Shown here: positions 27,880-37,360 of the stretch, one piece after another | Layout of the letters: every line of letters starts with the position of its first letter | How positions within the stretch are numbered: the first letter of the stretch is position 1 | Assembly (NCBI GenBank): GCA_910585005.1 | Contig: CAJUCN010000017.1 | Location: 1-64,000 of the forward strand | Reading direction: 5' to 3' | Length of the DNA: 64,000 nt | Source: an uncultured Lachnospiraceae bacterium | GTDB lineage: Bacteria; Bacillota; Clostridia; Lachnospirales; Lachnospiraceae | Position numbers and translations under genes: made by a program | Notes under the pieces: generated by a model | What the model was told of the DNA's origin: nothing | The model's input: only the letters and a program-made list of their open reading frames with translations | The model's database searches: none

Positions 27880-29277
27880 ATGCTGTTTTCAAGTATTACC
27901 TTTTTATATTATTTCCTTCCACTTACAGTCATTTTGTATTTTGTAGTTCCTAAAGGGATTAAAAATGCAGTGCTCCTTTTGGCTAGTTTCGTTTTTTACG
28001 GGTGGGGGGAGCCAAAATATGTTATGTTGATGGGGCTTTCTATTTTGCTGGGATATGGTTTTGGGCTGCTGGTGGAAAGATACAGACAAAAGAGAGCGGG
28101 AAGAATATTCTGTCTGATTTCTGTCTGCATTAGCTTATCTTTTTTGTTATGCTTTAAGTATGCAGATTTCTTTCTTGGGAACATAAATACCATGACGGGG
28201 ATAGGACTTCCGCTTCTTCGTCTTGCCCTGCCCATCGGCATTAGTTTTTATACTTTTCAGATCATAAGTTATACGGTGGATGTATACCGTGGGGAGGCCG
28301 CACAGAAGAATTTGATTCATCTGGCGGCTTATGTGGCTATGTTTCCGCAATTGATTGCAGGACCAATTGTACGGTATTCAGATATTGCAGCACAGCTAAC
28401 AGACAGGGAGCATTCTTGTGCCGGGGCGGCCTGGGGGATACGGCGTTTTGTGATTGGCCTTGCGAAAAAGATCCTGATCGCAAATCAGTTAGGAGAATTA
28501 TGCAGTGTGTTCCGGGCATCTGGGGAAAAGTCTGTTTTATTTTACTGGATGTATGCAATTGCCTTTTCCCTGCATATTTACTTTGATTTTTCGGGTTATA
28601 GTGATATGGCGATTGGGTTAGGCAGAGTGTTCGGGTTCCGTTTCCTTGAAAATTTTAATTATCCTTATATTTCTGCCAGTATCACGGAGTTTTGGAGAAG
28701 ATGGCATATTTCGTTGGGAACATGGTTTCGGGATTATGTTTATATTCCGCTTGGCGGAAACCGGAAAGGAAGGGCAAGACAGCTAATCAATATTTTGGTG
28801 GTGTGGATGCTTACTGGATTTTGGCATGGCGCGGCATGGAACTTTATTTTGTGGGGATTGTTTTTTGCGGTATTTTTAACCGTAGAAAAGTTGTGGCTGC
28901 TCAAGAAATTGGAAAAGGGACGGTTTCTAGGACACATCTACACGCTGTTTTTGGTGATGATAAGTTTTGTAATATTTAATGGGGAAAGCATTGGACAGGT
29001 TTTTTTTGATCTGGCCGGGCTTTTAGGCATTGGCGGCGTTCCGTTTATTTCTGATGAAGCGGTATATTGTTTAAGGAGTTTTGGAGTTGTTCTTTTCATT
29101 GGAGGGATTGGAGCAACACCTGCAATAGATTGTCTTATGGAAAAGGTTTCCCAAAATCCGGTTGGCGGCAAGGTATTTCATTTGATAGAGCCGGTTGCTT
29201 TGGTTGTGTTGATGCTGGTTATGACGGCTTATCTGGTGGATGGGTCCTTTAATCCCTTTTTGTACTTTCGGTTTTAA
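27880..29277 (+). CDS. MBOAT family membrane-bound O-acyltransferase (AlgI-like)
   Basis: A polytopic membrane protein of 465 residues of the MBOAT family, which moves acyl groups (usually acetyl) across the membrane to exported polymers, as in alginate or wall teichoic/exopolysaccharide modification. The AlgI pattern is clear: LFSSITFLYYFLPL at the start, YTVDVYRGE, FPQLIAGPIVRY, FDFSGYSDMAIGLG, FWRRWHISLGTWFRDYVYIPLGG, and the presumed catalytic His in MLTGFWHGAAWNFI. It lies 55 bases after the lipoprotein gene and 12 bases before its usual partner. Confidence 0.93.
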   Translation: MLFSSITFLYYFLPLTVILYFVVPKGIKNAVLLLASFVFYGWGEPKYVMLMGLSILLGYGFGLLVERYRQKRAGRIFCLISVCISLSFLLCFKYADFFLGNINTMTGIGLPLLRLALPIGISFYTFQIISYTVDVYRGEAAQKNLIHLAAYVAMFPQLIAGPIVRYSDIAAQLTDREHSCAGAAWGIRRFVIGLAKKILIANQLGELCSVFRASGEKSVLFYWMYAIAFSLHIYFDFSGYSDMAIGLGRVFGFRFLENFNYPYISASITEFWRRWHISLGTWFRDYVYIPLGGNRKGRARQLINILVVWMLTGFWHGAAWNFILWGLFFAVFLTVEKLWLLKKLEKGRFLGHIYTLFLVMISFVIFNGESIGQVFFDLAGLLGIGGVPFISDEAVYCLRSFGVVLFIGGIGATPAIDCLMEKVSQNPVGGKVFHLIEPVALVVLMLVMTAYLVDGSFNPFLYFRF

Positions 29278-29289
29278 GGAGGCTGGCTT

Positions 29290-30387
29290 ATGTACGGGAA
29301 GAAGAAAGATCTTGTGCTGTGTATTTTGTTCGGTATCTTGTTTGCCGGAGGGTTTTTGTTATGCCTGTTTTTACCGAAAGAAACCTACTCTGACAGTGAA
29401 CGCCGTCTGCTTTCGCCTATGCCGGAGTTGACGGCCGGAAAGGTGTGGAGCGGACGGTTCATGACTGATTTTGAAGATTATGCTGTGGATGCTTTTCCAT
29501 TCAGGGATGAATTCCGGCGGATAAAAGCGCTGACGGCGGCAAATATTTTTTTCCGGCAGGATAATAATGGAATCTATGTGTCAGATGGATTCCTGGCATC
29601 CTTGGAATATCCGATGAATCAAGAGTCTTTTTTGCACGCTGTGGAACGGTTCCGCTATGTTTACGAAAAATATCTGACAGAGGAAAATCAGGTTTATCTT
29701 TGTGTGATTCCGGATAAAAACTGTTTTTTGGCAAATGAAAGTGGTCATTTGTCCATAGATTATGGAGATTTTGAAAAGCAAATGGAGAGCCATGCGGATT
29801 TTGCAGAATATATTTCCATTGCCGGCTTGCTGGAGAAGGATGACTATTACAGAACAGATACTCATTGGCGTCAGGAAAGAATTATAGATGTTGCAGACTG
29901 TCTGGCGCAGGCAATGGGAGCAGTTCTTTCAAAAGATTACGAGATCCATGAATGGGATCAGGACTTTTATGGAGTTTATTATGGGCAGGCAGCATTACCC
30001 ATTGCACCGGATCAGATACGGTATGTGACAACAGAAGCGATCCGTGACTGCGAAGTATATGACTGGCAAAACCAAAAGGAAATACCGGTTTATGATATGG
30101 AAAAGGCGTCAGGGAGAGATCCGTATGAGATGTTTTTGTCGGGTTCGCTGTCCCTTCTTACCATAAAAAACCCGAATGCCCCGACGGATAAAAGGCTTAT
30201 CCTATTCAGGGATTCTTTCGGTTCAAGCATTGCTCCGTTACTAGCCGCCGGATATGCCCAGATTGATTTGGTGGACATTCGTTATATCCATCCTGATTAT
30301 TTGGGGCAATTTGTTGATTTTGAAGACTGTGATGTGTTGTTTTTGTATAGTACGCTGGTGTTAAATCATAGTGACACGATGAAATAG
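29290..30387 (+). CDS. DHHW/AlgX-like protein, partner of the MBOAT acyltransferase
   Basis: A 365-residue protein with one N-terminal membrane anchor (about 7-26) and an extracytoplasmic domain. The family motif is present as YRTDTHWRQE (about residue 195): a DTHW variant of the DHHW signature, equivalent to the Asp-His catalytic pair of SGNH-type AlgJ/AlgX/DltD proteins. FRDSFGSSIAPLLA (about 301-314) supplies the SGNH serine, in the DSFG block. It probably takes the acyl group exported by the MBOAT protein and transfers it to a surface glycan. The two genes are 12 bases apart and surely cotranscribed. It is the last core-type gene before the accessory region. Confidence 0.85.
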   Translation: MYGKKKDLVLCILFGILFAGGFLLCLFLPKETYSDSERRLLSPMPELTAGKVWSGRFMTDFEDYAVDAFPFRDEFRRIKALTAANIFFRQDNNGIYVSDGFLASLEYPMNQESFLHAVERFRYVYEKYLTEENQVYLCVIPDKNCFLANESGHLSIDYGDFEKQMESHADFAEYISIAGLLEKDDYYRTDTHWRQERIIDVADCLAQAMGAVLSKDYEIHEWDQDFYGVYYGQAALPIAPDQIRYVTTEAIRDCEVYDWQNQKEIPVYDMEKASGRDPYEMFLSGSLSLLTIKNPNAPTDKRLILFRDSFGSSIAPLLAAGYAQIDLVDIRYIHPDYLGQFVDFEDCDVLFLYSTLVLNHSDTMK

Positions 30388-30548
30388 TGACAAACTATCA
30401 TTCTAATACGTTTTTCAAATTGTTTGTCCCAAGCTGTACTGAGTACGGATTATCGGACAGTATATGGTGATATAATTTATCCGGTAAATAAATACACGGA
30501 TCTATTGAAAATGACACAAGTATGTCTGAACGAAAGATGGAGGAGAAA

Positions 30549-32576
30549 ATGCTTAGTAAAGCTGAGAAGGATTATATTATTGAGTTGCTTGAAAAAGGGG
30601 AAGCAATTCCCGAGGATTTTAAATATAAGTTATTTCCGGTAGAACATAAGGAATATGAGCTGGCGTATGCTGACAAAATGAGAAAAGAAGATTTGTTAGC
30701 AGATGTAGATGGTTCGTTTCCAATGCCGCTGCAAGTAGAAAAGATATTTAATGCTCAGGAAGAAGCATTAAGCGGTGAATGGAAAAACATGGTGGTATTT
30801 GGAGATAATCTGCAAATGCTAAAGACCATAAATAAGAATGAAGATCCGCTTATCAAGGACAAGGTTAAAGGAAAAGTTAGGTTAATTTATATCGATCCTC
30901 CATTTGCCACATCAGATGATTTTCAGAGTAAAGACGGAGCGAAGGCTTATGCAGATAAAAAGAAAGGCGCAGAATTTATAGAATACCTTAGAAAGAGATT
31001 AATTGTCGCAAAAGAGATCTTGTCTGATGATGGTACAATTTATGTTCATTTGGATTCAAAGATGGGACATTATATCAAAGTACTCATGGACGAGATTTTT
31101 TCATCATTTGATTTCTCAGAAATTATTTGGGTATGCGGATTGATGGGGAGTGGCGATTTCTTTCCAAAAGCGCATGAAACAATCTATTGTTACAAATCCA
31201 AATCAGCAGTATTTAACCCTCAAAATAGATTGGGATTATCCAAACGTATTACAGGCGCATTGGCTAAAGATGACAATGGGTGGTATTACACGCGTGGACG
31301 TGAGAGCAGTGGCGGTATGAACTGCTTAAAAACATATGTTTGCAGTGATACTGCTTGTTCAAAAGAACAAGCAATTGAATATGCCAACGCAACGCGCAAA
31401 CAGCCGGCATGGAGTGTGTGGATCGGAAAAAAGGAAATTGCAACGGAGTATAATGATTTCCCGGTTGGAACATATGCCTATACTAGCCAGGATAGTACGG
31501 GATATCCAACACAAAAGCCGGAGCAATTGCTGAAACGTATCATCCAGTCAAGTACGAACGAAGGAGATCTTGTCTTGGATTTTTTTGGCGGGTCAGGAAC
31601 AACGGCTGCAGTGGCTGAGAAACTAGGCCGCCGGTGGATCACATGCGATATGGGTAAATTATCTTTTTATACTGTTCAAAAAAGAATTTTGCAGATTCAA
31701 AATTCGAGAGACTTGAATAAAACAACGAAAAAGTACGGAAAAAGAGCAAAACCGTTTCTTACATTATCTCTTGGGAACTACGATTTAAAAGCAGCGCTGG
31801 ATTTGGAGTTTAATAAGTATAAGACATTTGTGTCGGGATTGTTTCATGTTGACTTGATGGAAACACAAATTGGCGGATACTTATTTGACGGAAAAAAAGA
31901 GGATCATCCTGTAATTATTTTTAACTATAATTTGCATAAAGATTCCAATATTGACGAGTTGTTCATTGAAGGCGTTCATGAGCGTGTAGGAAACAGGATG
32001 AGAGGAGGGCGTGTGTATATTGTGGCGCCGTCTACCCGTATTGATTTTATAACGGACTATGAAGAGATTGAGGGAACACGCTATTATTTTTTGAAAATTC
32101 CTTATCAGATTATTAAAGAATTACATCAAAAGGAATTCAAAAAATTCAGGCAACCCCGCTCTAAGAATCAGGTGAATGCCTTAGATGAATCAATTGGGTT
32201 TTCCTTTAACAGAACGCCAAAAGTCCGTAGCGCTTTTGCGATTGAAAACAAAAAAGTTAAGATTTACATTCATGAATTTTCTTCCGAAGAACCAAGGTCA
32301 TCAAAAACGACAGAGGAAAAATTTTTGTCTGGTTTTGACTTATTGTCAGCGGTTTTTGTAGACAAAAATTATAACGGAAAAGAATTCATGATGACGGATT
32401 CTTTTTTCCCGGATGAAATGAATTGGGTAGATGATCAGTTAGTAATTGAACTGGATGAAAAGTCTATTGGAAATAAGATCATGGTGGTTTACACGGATAT
32501 TTTTGGCAATGATTTAACGGAGTGCTTTTCAATCGGTAAGGAGGAACAAGCTTATGCAGGAGATGAAAACATTTAA
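30549..32576 (+). CDS. mod: Type III restriction-modification DNA methyltransferase (Mod)
   Basis: A beta-class N6-adenine/N4-cytosine methyltransferase of 675 residues, the modification and recognition subunit of a type III system. The catalytic motif IV DPPF is at residues 116-119, before the SAM-binding motif I, LDFFGGSGTTAAVA, at about 342-355. This order defines the beta class. The middle region holds the target-recognition part. The start at 30549 has GGAGGAG 3-5 bases upstream; an ATG at 30522 has no ribosome site. The end overlaps res by 23 bases. Codon use is more AT-rich than the core genes before it. Confidence 0.93.
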   Translation: MLSKAEKDYIIELLEKGEAIPEDFKYKLFPVEHKEYELAYADKMRKEDLLADVDGSFPMPLQVEKIFNAQEEALSGEWKNMVVFGDNLQMLKTINKNEDPLIKDKVKGKVRLIYIDPPFATSDDFQSKDGAKAYADKKKGAEFIEYLRKRLIVAKEILSDDGTIYVHLDSKMGHYIKVLMDEIFSSFDFSEIIWVCGLMGSGDFFPKAHETIYCYKSKSAVFNPQNRLGLSKRITGALAKDDNGWYYTRGRESSGGMNCLKTYVCSDTACSKEQAIEYANATRKQPAWSVWIGKKEIATEYNDFPVGTYAYTSQDSTGYPTQKPEQLLKRIIQSSTNEGDLVLDFFGGSGTTAAVAEKLGRRWITCDMGKLSFYTVQKRILQIQNSRDLNKTTKKYGKRAKPFLTLSLGNYDLKAALDLEFNKYKTFVSGLFHVDLMETQIGGYLFDGKKEDHPVIIFNYNLHKDSNIDELFIEGVHERVGNRMRGGRVYIVAPSTRIDFITDYEEIEGTRYYFLKIPYQIIKELHQKEFKKFRQPRSKNQVNALDESIGFSFNRTPKVRSAFAIENKKVKIYIHEFSSEEPRSSKTTEEKFLSGFDLLSAVFVDKNYNGKEFMMTDSFFPDEMNWVDDQLVIELDEKSIGNKIMVVYTDIFGNDLTECFSIGKEEQAYAGDENI

Positions 32577-35139
32577 GCAGGCTGAGTTGACACTTAAAGT
32601 AAGTAACGTTTATGATACCAACATGCTTGATCTTGCTGCGTGGCAACCATTTATTGATAGATTATGCGGGGATCGGACATATCAAAAAGATGCAATTAGG
32701 AATGCAATCATATTTTTAGCCTCTAATAATTATGGGTCGTTAAAAGATTTGGCGGAAAAGAATTATATGCAGAACCCATGCTTGAGAGATAGACATTCAT
32801 CACTTACGGCTTTTTTTGATTCGCTTCAAATGAGTAATAAATTGTATGCCAATATTGATTTGGCAACTGGTACGGGTAAATCGTATGTTATTTATGGTAT
32901 TGCACAAATAGCGCTAGGTTTGGGGTTTGTAAAGCGGGTATTAGTTCTTTGTCCGTCATTAACAATTGAAAGCGGTTTGACTCAGAAGTTTCAAATGCTT
33001 AGTGGTGATTCCGGGTTGAAAGCACTGATTCCTGAAAATGCACTATGTAAAAATCCCAGTATCATTAGTGCGAATGAAACTGTAAAGGCAGGGGACTTAT
33101 GCGTTGAGAATATTCATGCCGTATATGAAAACACGGGTTCGTCAATAGGGGATAGTTTTGGATACACAGGGGAAGACACACTTGTTCTTAATGATGAAGC
33201 GCATCATATTTTTAATAGAAGTTCGGATGACTCAGCGATGAAAAAATGGAAAGAGTTTTTATTAAATGATAAGTATGGATTCAAATATATGCTGGGACTT
33301 ACCGGTACGGCGTATATAGAGGATGAGTATTTCCCAGATGTGATTTATAGGTATTCTTTGAGACAGGCGATCGAAGACCGCATTGTTAAGAATGTGGATT
33401 ATGTGAGGGAAGATGAAAGCCGAAGCGACAACGAACGGTTTCAAAAGATATATCAGAATCATTTGAACAACCAAAAAAAGTATCCACTTGTGAAACCCAT
33501 TTCTATTTTGATTACAAGAGATATCAGACATGCTAAAAATCTTTTTGACGATTTTACTGGTTTTTTAGCGGAACAAGAACATTTGCCAAAAAAAGAAACA
33601 GAAGATAAAGTTTTAATTGTAACATCAGCAAGAGAGCATAGGGCGAACATCTCAAAGTTGAAATATGTAGACGATAAAACAGAAAAAACGGAATGGATTA
33701 TTTCAGTTTCAATGCTTACGGAGGGATGGGATGTAAAGAATGTTTTTCAAATTGTCCCTTGGGAAGACAGAGCGTTCAACTCAAAACTTTTGATTGCACA
33801 GGTGCTGGGGCGTGGTCTCCGGATACCGGAAGAATATCAGGCGCCGCAGCCAAGAGTGATTGTATTTAATCACAAATCATGGAGCGCTAAGATTAAACGG
33901 TTGATAGAAGAGGTCATGGAAATAGAAACGCGTGTCCATAGTATAATACTTTCACAAGGGATACGAAAAAAGTATCATTTTTCTGTAAAAAATATTAACT
34001 ATTTAACGGAACAGACAGAAGTGGAAAAAACCTTAGAGAATGAAACGGTAGATTTTACAAGACTTATGTCAGAAGGGATAGCACTAGAATCACAGTCGGT
34101 TGATATAAAGAAGGGAACTACATATGAAAATGTAATTGATGGAAAGTTGTATGAAAATAATTATACGATTAAAAATGTTACATGGACGGTAGAGGAAGTT
34201 GCCGACAAAATTTATGAAGAATTTGAACAACGAGAATGGGAAGGAAAAACATTAAAATTAGGAGAGGAGGAATACACGAAAAATTCTCTTCCGCCAAGGC
34301 ATATGATAGAATCTATAATAAGACTTTCCATGAGGAACAGGGGGAATACGGGAGACGAGATAGTTGAAGCAAATGTACATAAAATATTAACAGCATTTAC
34401 TCCACTGCTTAGAAAAAATAAGAAGTCTGTTATTTCAAAATCAGTTGCAAACGATATCTATGAAATTAGTACAAGCAATCTTGCGAAACAGTCAGTAAGT
34501 GTAGGGATGCTACGGCAGGACAAGACAATATTCCTGACGAATAATTGGGAAGATGAAATTGAGGATGAGGAGCAAAAGTTGATTCTTTCAGAAATAATAG
34601 AAGATGAATCTTTACCTCGTTCAGCATATAAGGACATTGATTATTGTTTATTTAAAACACCTGTCACAACGGTAATAACGGCATCCAAACCGGAACGAAA
34701 GTTTGTAGAACTTCTGTGCAAAAAGGAAAATGCAGACATGCTCTCTTCATGGATTAAGTCACGAGATCGAAATTTTTATGAAATAGAATATAGCTGTAAG
34801 TATGGTGGCGGCATATCGAAAACCAGAAAATATTATCACGATAAATTTAATCCGGATTTCTTTTTAAAACTACATAAAGATAGTAAGACCTATTATCTGG
34901 TTATAGAAATAAAAGAAGACGGTGATAGTAGTGAAGAAAATAAGGCAAAATATAAATATGCCGTACAACATTTTGAAGAATTGAATCAAAGAATAAATGC
35001 ATTCAATGAGAGGTACATTTTTCATTTTCTTTCACCTAATGGATATGATGTGTTTTTTAATCATTTACGAGACGGGAGTGTACTTGAGGGACAGAAAATG
35101 TTTCGATGTCAATTGGAAAATTTATTGGAAGAAAATTAG
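32554..35139 (+). CDS. res: Type III restriction enzyme Res subunit (helicase-nuclease)
   Basis: The restriction subunit, 861 residues. A superfamily 2 helicase core carries Walker A ATGTGKS (104-110), the DEAH-type box LNDEAHH (about 212-218), TGTAY (motif III) and the LGRGLRIP motif VI segment. The C-terminal region (about 765-790) shows a PD-(D/E)XK nuclease pattern, NPDF followed by VIEIKED. With Mod it should cut DNA after ATP-driven translocation between unmethylated sites. AAGGAGG inside the mod gene serves as the ribosome site. Both genes look intact. Confidence 0.93.
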   Translation: MQEMKTFKQAELTLKVSNVYDTNMLDLAAWQPFIDRLCGDRTYQKDAIRNAIIFLASNNYGSLKDLAEKNYMQNPCLRDRHSSLTAFFDSLQMSNKLYANIDLATGTGKSYVIYGIAQIALGLGFVKRVLVLCPSLTIESGLTQKFQMLSGDSGLKALIPENALCKNPSIISANETVKAGDLCVENIHAVYENTGSSIGDSFGYTGEDTLVLNDEAHHIFNRSSDDSAMKKWKEFLLNDKYGFKYMLGLTGTAYIEDEYFPDVIYRYSLRQAIEDRIVKNVDYVREDESRSDNERFQKIYQNHLNNQKKYPLVKPISILITRDIRHAKNLFDDFTGFLAEQEHLPKKETEDKVLIVTSAREHRANISKLKYVDDKTEKTEWIISVSMLTEGWDVKNVFQIVPWEDRAFNSKLLIAQVLGRGLRIPEEYQAPQPRVIVFNHKSWSAKIKRLIEEVMEIETRVHSIILSQGIRKKYHFSVKNINYLTEQTEVEKTLENETVDFTRLMSEGIALESQSVDIKKGTTYENVIDGKLYENNYTIKNVTWTVEEVADKIYEEFEQREWEGKTLKLGEEEYTKNSLPPRHMIESIIRLSMRNRGNTGDEIVEANVHKILTAFTPLLRKNKKSVISKSVANDIYEISTSNLAKQSVSVGMLRQDKTIFLTNNWEDEIEDEEQKLILSEIIEDESLPRSAYKDIDYCLFKTPVTTVITASKPERKFVELLCKKENADMLSSWIKSRDRNFYEIEYSCKYGGGISKTRKYYHDKFNPDFFLKLHKDSKTYYLVIEIKEDGDSSEENKAKYKYAVQHFEELNQRINAFNERYIFHFLSPNGYDVFFNHLRDGSVLEGQKMFRCQLENLLEEN

Positions 35140-36570
35140 GAGATATTACGGTAACTGTAGGCTGGTATATTTTTCTTTTGCTGTTTTGTTGTGAATGAGC
35201 TGACTTGTCCCAACTCGAAAGTACAAAGATAAAGGTTATTTTCAAGGGGCCGGGCTGCTCCATTATGGTCTGTCCTGCCTTTTTCAGAACTAAGTTCATG
35301 TCATCGACACGCGTATTTGCGATCCGGTCAATGCAGGCCTATATATCTGTCAGCAGACGCAAAAATTGGGGGTGGCAGACAAACTCACGAAGAAACTGGG
35401 TATTCATTACACCACTTTTCGATAAGTCAATCATGGAATCATTCAAATGCAGCTCATACAGGGAAGTGTTTGGATGATTTTTATTTTTGGTTAGCCTCAT
35501 GAAATCCATGGCCGGGCCATAGTATTTTGCCAGTTTTGCGTGGTTAAAAGGATTATAGGTTGCTTTTCCAGTTTCTGCAAGTGTCATATGCCGGTGGCTC
35601 TTTCGTCCTTTAATTTTCTTGAAGTGTTAATTTTATATACATGTTCACCTCCCAAAGCATTACAGCACAAGCGTGTTTCCGAAAGCGTAGAAATTTTTAT
35701 TTTTCAAATATTTTTTAACCTTTCGGATTGTGGGAAAGCTGGTTTATTTTGCTAGGATTTCAATGCCACAGGGAAATTGAGAACAGAATGATGGGCTGCA
35801 AGTGATACTATTTCCGAAGAAGCAGTTTCATAATAGGAGCATGCCAAAGGAATGGAAAGTTCTGATTGAAGAAAATATTATATACTTTTGGATGCATAAA
35901 CTATGAAAACACAGTCCGCCGATTGAAATGAGTTACTGCTTTGAAGGTGGATGTAAAGCAGCTAATGTTGTGTCTGGTGCGAGAGCTGGATAATGGGAAC
36001 AGCAGGGAAATGATATCCTTGTTTTTAATGTTATCTTCGCTTGGAAATGAAGGAATATTTTGAAGCAAAAAGCACATCGACATTGTAGAGAAAAGTACAG
36101 ATTGGGAGGGATTTTATGGAAAATCTATCTAAGTACGAGAAAAAACAATTGCGAATCTCAATGTGAAAGAAAGTGAAAATGTCATTTATATGCATAATGC
36201 TGGTTTAAACGACGAATTTAGCAGAGGGTTCCTTTCTTTGCAATTGAAAGGTAAAAATCTGGAAGGAGGGCTACTTATGTCATAGGCAAGTCAAGATCTA
36301 TTCAGTTCATACCGCTTTACAGTGGGAGCACAGGACAGAAAGGGAATAGGTCAGACAGCATGATTCCAGGCAATACGGATGGAGGATAAGAAACAACATG
36401 ACTTTTGACTGTCAATTGTTTGCAGGGTACAAAATCAGGATTGGCAGAAAAAAGGTGTTTTTGGGAGTTACAGGGAAGAAAAATAATAAAATGTGATATA
36501 GGGTGCATGGCACTCTGAAATACATCCGGGGTCAGAGGGCACGGGACAATGATATATTATGGAGGTATCT
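35140..36570. other. Long non-coding stretch with decayed sequence
   Basis: About 1.4 kb between the type III system and the serine recombinase. Apart from the minus-strand remnant at 35205-35625, I see only short broken frames, for example around 36116-36290. No RNA gene or clear terminator was recognised. It looks like an insertion scar where older mobile DNA has decayed. Confidence 0.6.
35205..35625 (-). pseudogene. Decayed protein-coding remnant, unknown family
   Basis: Two minus-strand frames join into one plausible protein if a single shift near 35335-35340 is allowed. The first gives FKKIKGRKSHRHMTLAETGK, then YYGPAMDFMRL and FVCHPQFLRLLTDI; the second continues IDRIANTRVDDMNLVLKKAG. 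The combined sequence has a normal residue mix. It ends near the res stop codon. I do not recognise the family; a plasmid or transposon gene is likely from context. Confidence 0.35.
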
Positions 36571-37176
36571 ATGGAGAATAAAAAATTACTTGGCTATATG
36601 CGTGTCAGCAGTCGCGAACAAAATGAGGACAGACAACGGATAGCGCTTCTTGAAATGGGTGTGCCGGAAAAAAATATTTATATGGACAAGTTGTCAGGGA
36701 AAAATTTTGACAGGCCGCAGTACAGGAAACTGATGCGGAGACTGAACGAAAATACGGTATTATTTATAAAGTCTATTGATCGGTTGGGCAGGAATTATGC
36801 GGATTTGAATGAGCAATGGAGGATTATCACAAAAGAAAAGGGGGCAGATATTGTTGTGGTTGACATGCCGCTGCTTGATACTAGGCGGGAGAAAAACCTG
36901 CTTGGAACGTTCATCAGCGATATTGTACTAGCATTGCTCTCTTATGTGGCAGAGAATGAGCGGTTGAATATCAGGCAAAGGCAGGCAGAGGGCATTGCAG
37001 CAGCAAAAGCAAGAGGGGTGAGGTTTGGCAGGCCGCCGAAACCATTGCCAGATAATTTCTATGAGATTTATAGAGCATGGAAAAACAAGAAACTGACACA
37101 GAAAGAAGCCGCTAAAGCCTGCAATATGGCAGAAAGTACATTTTATGACAAAGCTAAGAAATTTGGGAAAGGTTAG
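36571..37176 (+). CDS. Serine recombinase (resolvase/invertase family)
   Basis: A 201-residue small serine recombinase. The N-terminal catalytic domain has the nucleophile serine in GYMRVSSREQNEDRQ, and the arginines in KSIDRLGRNYADL. The long E helix is followed by a C-terminal helix-turn-helix (about 160-200, KKLTQKEAAKACNMAESTFYDK) as in resolvases and DNA invertases. The start at 36571 follows GGAGG; the ATG at 36559 overlaps that site. Direct repeats just downstream could be its recombination sites. It may be a relic of the element that brought in the region, or still active. Confidence 0.92.
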   Translation: MENKKLLGYMRVSSREQNEDRQRIALLEMGVPEKNIYMDKLSGKNFDRPQYRKLMRRLNENTVLFIKSIDRLGRNYADLNEQWRIITKEKGADIVVVDMPLLDTRREKNLLGTFISDIVLALLSYVAENERLNIRQRQAEGIAAAKARGVRFGRPPKPLPDNFYEIYRAWKNKKLTQKEAAKACNMAESTFYDKAKKFGKG

Positions 37177-37187
37177 GTTCCCGGGGA

Positions 37188-37265
37188 TATACTGTAATTT
37201 GAGAAAGCGTACTTTTCCGATTTTAGGTTGTATCTAACATAACATCCCTAATTATACCGTAATTT
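37188..37265. repeat. Direct repeats after the serine recombinase, possible res site
   Basis: TATACTGTAATTT (37188-37200) and TATACCGTAATTT (37253-37265) match at 12 of 13 positions and are 65 bases apart in a short spacer directly after the recombinase gene. A similar TATACCTGTAATTTGA occurs at 52-67 near the window start. Resolvase sites normally lie beside their gene, so these are candidates. Confidence 0.4.
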
Positions 37266-37360
37266 CCCCAAAAATCAATGAATATATAATGAAAATTGCA
37301 CAAAAAATATTGCTTCTCAAATAGTATAAAAAAGTACACTTTTTAGTTTGGGAGGATGCT

